Assembly (NCBI RefSeq): GCF_032854445.1
Contig: NW_027017954.1
Location: 558,001 to 622,000 of the forward strand
DNA length: 64,000 nt
Direction: 5' to 3'
Origin: Liolophura sinensis
Taxonomy: Eukaryota; Mollusca; Polyplacophora; Chitonida; Chitonidae
Of this stretch, positions 1-12,400 are shown one piece after another. The notes under the pieces were generated by a model. The model made no database searches and was not told the DNA's origin. It saw only the letters and a program-made list of their open reading frames with translations. Both the position numbers and the translations under genes were made by a program. Within the stretch, counting starts at the first letter, position 1. The number at the start of each line of letters is the position of its first letter.

Positions 1-352
1 CATGCGCAGTTGATATTAATCCTGACGTGATTCAAGACACGTTCTGTGTTAGATCGGGATTGATAGCACCCAGACTTCGTTTAAAACCTATGTCCATGTG
101 GTTGTAAAATATAGAACGGCATGACTTGACTTCAACGGTGTCAGTCCTTTAATTGAATTGTGGTAGTTACCGCCTACATTGTCTCTCAAAAGGCACAGCC
201 AAGTCTTTAAATCTTTTTCAAGGTAAACCTTCAAAGTGCGCATGCCGGTTATTAAAGGCGCGATCTTGTCAAGAGTTGGGATATCTCTTGTGGAGTACTT
301 TTTGCCTTATAATTTTACTCTACCTGTTGTACGCATGCGTGTCTTGGAACAG
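1..352. other. intron sequence upstream of first visible RPTP exon
   Basis: No exon, repeat or RNA is recognised here. It must contain the 3' part of an intron, because an RPTP exon starts at 353 in the middle of the P-loop codon for Ser. The preceding exon, which should encode the WPD loop and the His-Cys of the P-loop, lies to the left of the window. Confidence 0.6.
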
Positions 353-488
353 TGCTGGGATTGGACGCACGGGAACGTTCATAGCTCTGGATTACCTGAT
401 CAATCAGGCTAAAGAAGAGAATGTGGTGAATGTGCCGGCCTGTGTGATGATTCTGAGACAGCAGCGGGTCAACATGGTGCAGACACAG
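353..488 (+). CDS. RPTP exon 1 in window: D1 P-loop to Q-loop
   Basis: Acceptor ...GGAACAG ends at 352 and donor GTACAA starts at 489. The first base finishes the P-loop Ser codon. Then AGIGRTGTFIALDYL (P-loop Arg present) is followed by a helix and RVNMVQTQ, the start of the Q-loop. It ends in phase 0. Confidence 0.9.
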
Positions 489-3400
489 GTACAATTAGCC
501 ATAAAAAGACTGCAGATCTGGTTTGGAAATTCCAATCTCCTCTAAGTGTACTGATATACCACAGGAAACGTAATTGTGTAATATAATTAAGACATACAGC
601 ATAGAGAGAAAAAACAGAGCAGCGAAGACAGTGTGATGCATGTAGCTGACAAATGGTCAGACGTATCCGGTGACATGTGACTTCTTGTCAATTTACCTGA
701 GTTAGGGTATGTTCCCACACCACGGGACTGTTTTCTGAAGGCAATATCTGATCGCACTTAGGTCAAACTTTTTCTACTTTGCACATTATCTGTTATCATG
801 ATACTACTTTTCTTCACATCACTTGTTAAAGCTGAAACAAGCATTGTGCACATGTCATCGAAACGGCATTTACCTGCAAACATTACTTTTATTGAATGAC
901 GAGATAGAAAATAAAAACAATGCGTGATCGTCTCATTGTGCCAAATGTATGATGGAATAAAACGGAATGGCAAGTACTGATAAGATATAACATGTGGTTA
1001 CATGAATTTTGATCTGACGGGTTTATTCAGCAAGATGATTTAACATTATGCATTGCAGGAAAGTTCTGCTAAATTATAAAAAAAATTTGCCCTTATGTTA
1101 ACCAGGAACAGTACGAGTTTCTACACGCAGCCCTGGGAGAAGCCTTGAAATTCAGCGACAGTTCAATTCCATCTGTGAACTTTACCACCGTGTACTCTGA
1201 CCTTTGCACTGTCGACCCCGAGACCGGACAGTCCAAGATGGTCGCACAGTTTGAGGTCTGTTGCGAAAATAGAATAAGAAATATTTGCAAACTGTTGAAG
1301 CTACTAGAATTCTAAATTTACTGTCATTTATGCCACCGCTCCCACCATAATGCTAGCCGCCATCTTATAAGTGAAATATTCTTCAGTACGGCGTAAAATA
1401 GCAATCAAATAAATACATAAAAAAATTAAGCCACCGTCCTATATAAAGTGAAATATTCGTGAATATGGCGTAAAACTGTAGTCAAGCAAATAGATAAATA
1501 TTGGGAATTACGTGGTACATTACACAGCTAGTCTATTCATGGCTACTGTGGGTCTGTGATGAGATTGTTCTGACCGACACCTCTTTACAAAGTGTTCAAA
1601 TAAAACAGAACATTTTAAAATGGAAGTTATCGCCGTCCGTTTTAGGTCCTCCGGGAACTCTCACAACCCGCGAACAAGATGCAAGTGGAATCCGCCAGAC
1701 ATCCGGACAACATTTCCAAGAACAGATACTCCAAATTTTTAGCCCGTAAGTCTTTTGTGACAAAGCCTTATTTCGTCGACAGTTGAGCTACACTCTCAAC
1801 ACACCTAACAGGGTTTGTATGTCGATATCAACTTCTGATTTAATAATGTGTTAGACACCGTTTCCATGTGCCCTCTAAACATTGTTGTAAAGTATGTGAA
1901 AACTTATAGCACATCTCCCTGTTCAGCAGCGTATACCGTTAAGGTATCGTTATCAGAGAGGTCAATCTGCAAAGTAATGACTTGTTCAACTCCCAGACAG
2001 TAATAACCGAACAGTTTTAAATAAATTAAATACATATAATAAAATAGTCTAATCTTAGACTAAATAGTAAAACATTTTTACAGCATATAAAACAATGTAG
2101 GTAACAACAAAATATAGATTCCTTTGGAGATTAGAGCAGACACAACACCTTTCCAAACACACACAATCTCAATAGGAAGTCTCAGCATATAGAGGTAGAT
2201 CCACTGATTCTCGTGAATTCCTAGAGTGAAAGATTACACTGACGTCCAGATGACAATCAGCAGTACTCAAGGCACAATGACAAATGGTTGGTATGCAACC
2301 TTCCCATGAGTCACATTCTCTTCCCTTGATTATTGATTAGCGGAAATGCCCCACATTTATATACATTGGCAGTGAGCATCCAGAAAGATGGCTCGCCTTA
2401 AATGTGCTCGAGAGCAGGTCGGCGTTCCCCTGTAAAGAGCTCAAACACTTACCTGGTTAGCATCAAGCCCCTGTAACTTCCCATTTCACATCATTCTTTT
2501 TCGTGAGTTAGTGCGATTAAGGGCTGTTTTTCTTTCCTTGTATTCAGAGTGTTACAACATTGTCCCCACGTTGTTCGTGGTTCTGTCTTTGGAATTTATG
2601 AGTTCTAAGCCTCATGAACAGTCAGGTATGTGAAGGAAAGCTGTAAACTGCGTAATATGTGTTGCAAATAACACGTTGTTGCAGCACAGCATCTTCGTTG
2701 GAGTAAACCTGTGATTATTGTGTTTCAGTTGATAGCTGCAGGCCATACTTGTCCACGCCAGTGTCCGACTGTAACGACTACATCAATGCTGTGTATCTTC
2801 CGGTAAGGATCTCAGACGGGACCCTACAGTGTGGTTTGTATGTTCGAAAGTGGAGAGGTAGTATTAACTGCAAGGTACTTTACCTAGATATTAATACGGT
2901 ACACTAAGTTAAAACTAACACCGTTTTATTAATACTCTCTAGGCGTGGAAAAGAGTGCTGAGTGAGTGCTTGGGTTTTAACGTCGTACTTATCAATTTTT
3001 CAGTCATATGAAGACAAAGGAATCCTTCGAGTGCATGTAATGTGCCCCCTTGGTGCAGGACGGATTTCCACCGCTCTTTTATCTAGTGCTGCTTTACTGA
3101 GGCGCCTTACCGAAGGCAAGTAAACAGCCCCGCCCGAGCCATTATACTGATTCGGGTCAACAAGTTGTTGCATTGTCCCCTTCATGCTGAACGCCAAGCA
3201 AGGAAGTTACAACTTCCTCCTTTAAGGTCTTAGGTGTGACTCGACCCAGGATTGCCCCTGGAACTACCGCTCCCGTGGTAAAGAATAAGACCACATATAA
3301 TTATGATTCCTTCTCATGACAGAATAGCTGAAATGCCATTATCATTGGTCTTAATTTTTTCAAACTGATTAATTATTTACAACGTATGCATGTACTTTGT

Positions 3401-6400
3401 CGTTATATGACGTCATATTCATTGGAGTGTCCGTTTTAAACCACCAACCTTTGACAGTGGCCGATGAACTTGCCAGTTATAGATATGTGCAAGATAATGT
3501 TGGGACACAAGTGTTTTTCATCCAGTGACTGCCTCCGTGGCTCACTTTGTTAGCGCGCTAGCGCAGCGTAATGGCCCATTAGCGTCTCACCAATACGGTC
3601 GTTGTGAGTTCTAGTCCAGCCCATGCTGGCTTCCTCTCCAGCCGTACGTGGGAAGCTCTTCCAGTAACTTGCAGATGTTCGTGGGTTTCCCCTGGGCAGT
3701 GCCCGGTTTCCTGCCACCATAATGCTGACTGACGTCGTGTAAGTGAAATATTCTTGAATACGGCGTAAAACAACAATCAAATAAATAAATAAATTCATCG
3801 ACTGTTAGGCCATTTATTGCCCAGGCTCCTACAGTTGCGGGGGCATGGATTTGACCCACATCCACATTTTTGTAGAATGTATATCAAGTCCTAGGTAAAG
3901 GACTGATTCCATCGGTCACATGAACCTAGGATTTATTCCATTGCCTCCACGACACTATACTCTATTTCACAAATACAACCTACCTCAAATATATTATATA
4001 TAACTGTCATAGAATATCACATATCCTAGTGAATGATAAGAAAACATCTTCAGCGCTCGGACATACCCCGTTTCCGTTGATAATTTGATGCTTAAATCTG
4101 TTTAATGCAATTTTTAATTAGCAGCCTCGTTGATGTATGTGAAGTCGGCAACAAACACACCAAGATCTGGCCCAGGGATCATTAAGCGATCCTAGACTTA
4201 AGTCAAGATTTCAAATGACTTCAATATTGCTATTTGTAATGTAAGAATATCCAAATATTGCTTGACAACGTTAATTCTTGATCAGTTATTGTGCAATAAA
4301 TTTCGGCAAATATAATGGAAAGGAACGCACCAGACTTAATGATAAAATTTTTGACTTGAGTCTAAGATAGGTTCGTGATAACTTCCAGAGGTCCTTACGT
4401 AGTGATTGATTTATTTATTTATTTGATTGGTGTTTTACGCCGTTCTCAAAAATATTTCACTTATACGACAGCGATCAGCATTATGGTGGGAGAAAACCGG
4501 GCAGGGCCCGAGGGAAACCCATGACCATCTGTAAACCGGCCCGGATAACACGGTAAACCGGCCCGGTTGGTAGAGCGGCCGCTTCGGGACCGGTAGATCC
4601 AGGATCAGTCGTTGATCGAGTCACACCTAAGACTTTAAAAGAGGAAGTTGTAACTTCCTCGCTTGGCGTTCAGCAAGAAGGGGATAGTGCAACGAGTGGT
4701 TGACCCGTATCAGTATAATGGCTTGGGCGGGGCAGCTTACTTGCCTTCGGTAAGTCGTCTCAGTGAGGCAGCACTTCATAAAAGAGCGGTGGAAATCCGT
4801 CCTGCTACAAAGAGGCACATTACACGTACATGCACCCTAAGGATTCCTTTGTCGTCATATGACTGAAAAATTGTTGAGTACGATGTTAAGCCCCAAGCAC
4901 TCTGTCACCCACTCACCATCTGTTAGTTGCTGGCAGAACTATTGATGTGGCTGCATGGAAACGTGTTCAAGTTCCACTTATTTGAAACTCACGAAATGGC
5001 CTCTGCCTTCAGTGTTTTTTCCTGGACTCTCTGTTGTAAACAGTAGGAACCTGAATGGCGTATGACGTGTATGAGTTTACTCTTGGGAAATTACAGATGT
5101 TTGTGTATTTTTGGTTCAATGAAAATACTGTTTTTTACTTGTAGGGATACAAACAGAAGAGGGGTTTTATCCTAACTCAGACTCCTCTACCCAACACGGT
5201 CGTGGATTTCTGGCGTCTGGTCTATGATCACAAAGTCAGTACCATCATCATGTTGGACCGCGTGAAAACAGGAGATAAGGTAGGTAGTGTGTCAAATTGA
5301 CCAGTTATACAGAAAATGGAATACCCCATAACAGGGGTTAAGGTATGTAGTTTCTCACATTGACCAGTTGTGCAGAAAATGGAATACCCCATAGCAGGGG
5401 ATAAAGTAGGTAGTTTGTCAAATTGAACTTATGCACATCATGGAAGTCCCCCACAACAGAGCATTAGGTACGTAGTTTGTCTCATTGACGACTTGTGCAC
5501 ATAACAGTTTAAGATAAGTAGTCTGTCACGTTGAATACTTGTGCACATAACGGAAGACGCCCAAAACAGGGGATAAGTTAAGTAGTCTATCATATGGACT
5601 ACTTGTGCAGAAAATGAAAGGCTCCCAAAACAGGGAATAAGATAGGTACCCTGTCAAAGTGTCCACTTGTGCACATAACATGTTAAGATCAACAGTCTGT
5701 CACACTGACTACTTGTGCACATAACGGAAGACCCCAAAACAGGAGATAAGGTAGGTAGTCTGTCACATTGACTACTTGTGCAGAAAATGAAAGGCTCCCA
5801 AAACAGGGAATAAGATAGGTACCCTGTCAAAGTGTCCACTTGTGCACATAACATGTAAAGATCAATAGTCTGTCACACTGACTACTTGTGCACATAACGG
5901 AAGACCCCAAAACAGGAGATAAGGTAGGTAGTCTGTCAAATTGACCACTTGTGAAAATAATGGAAGTCCCCAAAAACAGAGGATTAGATACGTAGTTTAC
6001 CACATTGAACCCTTGTGCACATTGCAGGATAAGATAAGTGGTCTTTTACACTGACCAGTTGTGCACATAACGGAAAACAGGGTTATAAGGTAGGTAATGT
6101 GTCACACTGAAAGAGGTGCAAATACTGGGAAATCCCAATAATGTAACTGGGAATAATGTAGGGAATGTGTCAGATTGGAAGTTGTGTAGATAATGTGTCA
6201 GATTGGAAGTTGTGCAGATAATGGAAGACGCTCTAATCAGGGGATCCGCTTCGGGGCGGTAGGTCCAGGGCCAATCCTGGATCGACTCACACCACATCAG
6301 TATAATGGCTCGGGTTTGGCAGCTGACTTGCCTTCGGTAAAGCAGGGCGCGTAGCGCTTATGTCGAAAAGTTTGACAAAACCTTAACATCGTGAGCGACT

Positions 6401-9400
6401 GGCGGGGTCTGATCAGATTCATTTTCGTTGCGCGTGGATTATTATTATCAAACTATTATATACAATATATAATATACCTTTAAGTTGTCTTTGCTGTGGA
6501 AATTTAAGGTTTCTGGGAAAATTCTCTTGTCCATTTATTCCAACTTTTCTACACTCCCCATGTACATCATATGCTTTGTACCTTGGGAGAGGTGTCGTAC
6601 AAGCACAGTCTAAGCCTGCAAATATCGATAAGCTTATTTTCCAGCTCATCGGTCCACTTTATAATCGCCATTTCCATAGTGCCACTCGTGCATTCCTGGG
6701 AGCAACTGTTACCAAGTGGACACAAGCACGTGTAGATCGACGGAACTTGGTACAACTGGATGCTTCGACTCGCGGAAAAGTCGAACTTGTTCAATTCTGA
6801 GCAACTGCAGACTCAGCAGTTGTTGGTGATCGCAAACGCGCGTAGATCGATCGTATGCCCCCAGTTGCTGCCAACTTCTCCTAGTTGCTTCCAGTTACCA
6901 AAAAGCCAGTTGCTCCCAGTTGCAAGGTCGACATACGCACGACTGAAGTCGTCTCACTGAAACTGCACCAGATAAAGGAGCGGTGGAAAACCGTCCTTCA
7001 ACAAGGAGGCACATTACACGTACATGCACTCTACGAACTCCTTCGTCATCATATGACTGAAAAAAATGACTGTTAAGTACGACGTTAAACCCCTTTGCAC
7101 TGACTCACTCACTCACCCACTCACTCTAAACAGGAGGTAAGTAAGAAATGTGTCACATTGAAAGTTGTGCACGTTATGGAAGGCCCCCAAAACAGAAGAT
7201 AAGTAGGTAATGTGTCACATTAAAAGTTTTGCACATCATGGAAGGCCCCCAAAACAGAAGATATGTAGGCAATGTGTCACATTGAAAGTTGTGCACATTA
7301 TGAAAGGCCCCCAAAACAGAAGATTAGTAGGTAATGTGTCACATTAAAAGTTGTGCATATTATGGAAGGCCCCAAAAACAGAAAATAAGTAGGTAAGGTG
7401 TCAAATTCAAAGTTGTGCACATTATGGAAGGCCCCCAAAACAGAAGATAAGTAGGTAATATGTCGCATTGAAAGTTGTGCAGATAATGGAAAACCCAAAA
7501 CAGGGAATAAGGTACGTAATGTGTCACATTGAAAGTTGTGCACATTATGGAAGCCCCCAAAACAGAAGATAAGTAGGTAATATGTCGCATTGAAAGTTGT
7601 GCAGATAATGGAAAACCCAAAACAGGGAATAAGGTACGTAATGTGTCATATTCAAAGTTGTGCACATTATGGAAGGCCCCAAAACAGAAGATAAGTAGTT
7701 AATGTGTCACATTAAAAGTTGTGCACATTATGGAAGGTCCCCAAAACAGAAAATAAGTAGGTAATGTGTCACATTGAAATTTGTGCAGATAATGGAAAAC
7801 CCAAAACAGGGAATAAGGTACGTAATGTGTCACATTGAAAGTTGTGCACATCATGGAAGGCCCCCAAAACAGAAAATAAGTAGGTAATGTGTCACATTGA
7901 AATTTGTGCAGATAATGGAAAACCCAAAACAGGGAATAAGGTACGTAATGTGTCACAATGAAAGTTGTGCACATTATGGAAGCCCCCAAAACAGAAGATA
8001 AGTAGGTAACATGTCGCATTGAAAGTTGTGCAGATAATGGAAAACCCAAAACAGGGAATAAGGTACGTAATGTGTCACATTGAAAGTTGTGCACATTATG
8101 GAAGGCCCCAAAACAGAAGATAAGTAGTTAATGTGTCATATTAAAAGTTGTGCACATTATGGAAGGTCCCCAAAACAGAAAATAAGTAGGTAATGTGTCA
8201 CATTGAAATTTGTGCAGATAATAGAAAACCCAAAACAGGGAATAAGGTACGTAATGTGTCACATTGAAAGTTGTGCACATTATGGAAGGTCCCCAAAACA
8301 GAAAATAAGTAGTTAATGTGTCACATTGAAATTTGTGCAGATAATGGAAAATCCAAAACAGGGAATAAGGTACGTAATGTGACACAATGAAAGTTGTGCA
8401 CATCATTGAAAGCCCACACAACAAAAGACAAGGAGTTAATTTGTCACAATGAAAGTTGTCCAGGCAATAGACCCCAACAGAGGGGATCAGGTGCATTCAT
8501 ATAGGTAGTCTGTCATATTGACCACAAAGTGCTGCATAAAATGCGGAGAATATTCTGAGTGTGTGACTATCGAGAATTACAATGCAGCGAAAAAGTGCGC
8601 GCGGCAAACTGTTATTTGTTTTTTTACACATTCAATAACAGTTCAGTCTGTGGAACACCCGAGATGTTCACTCAACTGAACCCTAGCATCAGGACATTTC
8701 AGATTGTTTAGCCTCCAATATTTCCAGTGCCATGATGGCAATAAGCGCTATTTGGAATTAGTTCGAGATCAGTTGGCTTTCCCAAATTCGGCACACGTAA
8801 AACTGTCTCTGTACTTCATATTTTATGCGTGAGTGAGAAAGTACACACTACGGGTACCCAAGTTTCTCCCACCCCTAAAACCTGTCTCCTGATACAAGTG
8901 TACATTGGTGTAAAACTCCTGGCCCCAGGATCACGAAGCGATCTTAGACTTAATTCAAAATTTTAACTAATTAAATTTGATATGTTCCTTTCCATTATTT
9001 TAGCTGATATTTCTTTTACAATAACTTAGCCATAATTTACGTTGTCAAGCAATAGTTTGTCCTTAGTACGTTGGAAATAAAAATTTTAAAATGGTTTGAA
9101 CATTTGACTTAAATCTAGGATCGCTTAATGATGCCGTGGCCAGTAATAATCTGCAGATTACATCATCAAATAAAAAGTGAAATATACAATACATAAATTT
9201 ATTATACTTTATTTTCTTGCACACAGAATGTTGGAGTGTATTGGACAGATAAGAAGGAAACGTTTAACCCGTTCGAGGTGGAGGTGACAGATGTTGACCA
9301 GAGAGTGGAATTCTCCACTTGGACTTACGAACTGAGCCACAAAGACAAGGTAAAGCCCTTCTATACTCTAGAGTATGTTAAACAAAGGCAATTATTTCTG

Positions 9401-12400
9401 ATTACTTTAATTCAGAGATGAAAAGAAAATGTCTTTATCTTAGTGGTATATTAGTTGCTATTTTTCATGACTAAAAGTTCATATTCTGGATCTGGGCATC
9501 GAAATTGATATTCCAACATCACCCCCCTCCCCAAATAAAATAGTGGTTCCGGGTTAACAACCTCAAAACCGATTCCAAAAGAACCCTCAACACAATCCAC
9601 AAAGGTCTTTGTCCATGTATTAAGTCAGAGATTTGGACGGGTTCATAAAAAGAGAAGCTTATAACGGTTTTCAACGCCATTGTTCAAGCCCGAACTGAAC
9701 GTCTCCGTTGAACTAAGTGCACGATCTTCACGTATATACTGTACTGTACAAATGTTTGAAAAAATCAGTTTATACGCGTGCGACATTATTAAATGGCCGA
9801 AAAGAAAAGGAGAAACAAAACCGGGGCCTTTGTGGCCGTGGTAGTTATCGCACCAGCACGGCGCATTGATCCAGAAGCCTCTCTCCAATTCAGTCACTGT
9901 GAGTTCAAGTCCAGATCATCCTGGCTTCATATCTGGAGGTACCTGGGAAGGTCTGCCAACAATCAGCGGCTGTTCGTGGGTTTTCCCCGGCTTCTGTCCG
10001 GTTTCTGTCCGGTTTCCTCCCACCATCGTATTGTGAAATATTCTTGAGTACGGCGCAAAACGCCAATCAAATAAATAAATCAAACAAAACAAAAGCGCTG
10101 GCGGTGCACATCTAACTGTAATAACACCTTTATTTAAAGAAAGAAGAATGCCCCATGTCTTGTCACAATCTGCGACGCATACACATAACTCACCCAAGAA
10201 CAGGAAGAATACTAACTCCAACAACAGCTTGAACACACTTCACCAACACAAATGCGCGTTGCAGCTGAAAATAAAGAATAGAAATTGATCATCCCCATGC
10301 AAACAATTTTGTCAATTTTTTCTTTCTGTCAGAGGGCAAATTTGGGCTAGACATTATAGACTGATCACATCAGAATAAAAGTAAACCTTTTACAAAAATG
10401 TCTCATAATGTAACCAAGAAAATTAGTTCATAACAACACATATAAAACATGACCAATCACCACAACCTTTAAACCAGTGGGATGTTATAACCCTATACCA
10501 AAAAGAATTCTAATGTTTTGAAACAGCAGCGCTGTGGTTAAATTCAAAATCGATTCTTTTCTTTGTCGAGCGCTTTTAAATCTTTTTGTCCTAGTTTTTT
10601 TTTCAAAAATACGCGTAAAATCTAAAGCATATCTCTTCGTGTCCAATATATAGCGAAACTACGACTATCAGCCTATAGTGTAACAGCTGTTGGACGTTGG
10701 ACAAAATGGACGATCAGGGTCAATAATCGCATGGCCCATTCCCAAAAGGACACAAACACAAACCACCAAAGAACTAAGAAAGTATATATAATATACCTAA
10801 ATAGGACGCAATCATGCAAAGAAAAGCAGTCAGCAGTTTCCAACGATCATGGAAAGACGAAAAGAATTTCACTAGCAAAGAGGCCACTCAAAACACAATA
10901 ACCTAGCGCTAGGTCACGCCAGAAGTCGATTTAATCTCATTCACCGACAAGGATTTTCCCGAAATGTCATTCTTCATTTGTTTATTTATTTGATTGGTGT
11001 TTTACGCTTACCCAAGAATATTTCACTTATACGACGGCGGCCAGGATTATGGTGGAAGGAAACCGGGCAAAGGCCAAAGGCCCACGATAAAGAATTGTAC
11101 AAATATAAGTCCGACTCTCGGAGGGAAAGGAAGTAATATAGAATGGTGATAAATCTAAGCTATGTTTGTTGCAAAACAAACAAGTTAGGTAATATAATAC
11201 ATTTCAAACGGCAAGTTATTCAAATGACAAACTCTTCACACAGGCATGAAAACAAAAGGGCAAAAAGTAAAATGACTTGTACCTATATAAGTGGTATGTA
11301 TGATAAATTACAGGCGACTGGTATGACTGAAGCAGTGAGGACAGGATAGTGGGAGGAGGCCATTACTGACTCCTCCCTGCACTCACAGCATAAAGAAACC
11401 TGCGTTGTACATCACAAGAGGGAAACTGTATTTTACACATCTTAAATGCAGAGTCTTCCTGAGCGTTCTACATTAGCCTGGTGAATACTGTAAATTTTAT
11501 TTATGATCGAATTTGACGAATATTTCCAGAAAGAACCTCAGCCCATCAAACAATTCCGCTGTCCATTTTTCACGAGTGAACCAACACTGGAGACTATACC
11601 AACGCTTTTGACTGTACTGAAGAGTGTTGACATGTGGCGAGATAAGGCTGGCCACGGACCTGTACTGGTTCATTGCAGGTTGGCTAAGCATAACTCACTC
11701 CTATATGATGTGTGTCAAAAGAGTTCTTCTATGGTAGACAACTCCCCCCTGCCATTGTACATTCTCTTCTATAACATGCAAATTTATGCATTCTCACTCC
11801 AGAGAAATATAGCGGGTTTTTGTTTTTTATAAGGCAAAGACACCTCAGGATTTTTGCTCATATAGTATTAAAATGTAAATAATGCTTAGAATAAAATAAT
11901 AACAAAAATAAAATAAAATGTAACAAAGCCAAAATCAGATTTTGGGAAAATAAGCTTATGTAAACAAAATAACCGTATGTAGACAGAAGTAGTTTATGCT
12001 CTGAGACATGGGCCGTCTGCATACGACTGTCCTGGTTACCTATGTAATCATAAGGTCTTAAATTATGTTTATCTCACTTTTGATATTGGTTTGATTGGGA
12101 ATGTAAAATTTGTCCTTAAAGGGTGGCCTGTTTGTGGCATACGATGTTTTTAATATTTTAAGTGATTTACAAGGATTCATAGATTTTACTATTACAAAAT
12201 TATCGTTAAGAACAAAGAATGTAGGATATTTCTAAAAGCGAATCGGTGCAGATACAGAAACAAATTAGACAAAACTGATAAACTCAACTGTGAAAGGCCA
12301 CCCTACTTGTATGTAAGCCAAAAAACCTAACGAAAAGGTGAGAAATTAGCCGTAAATTAATGTCATATGTACAATATAAATTATACGATCATGTGGTGAG

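Noticed and set aside
1501-1749. Open frame at 1501-1749 as a separate gene or exon in its own frame
   Set aside because: The PTP-compatible frame of the exon 1646-1745 is different and continues the domain on both sides.
3529-3620. True tRNA gene suggested by the A/B-box-like head
   Set aside because: No cloverleaf with paired acceptor stem; the sequence is the head of a SINE repeated many times.
7298-8496. Long overlapping open frames on the - strand (up to 131 codons) through the minisatellite
   Set aside because: They are repeats of the 61 bp unit translated; no start context, domain or splice signal supports a gene.
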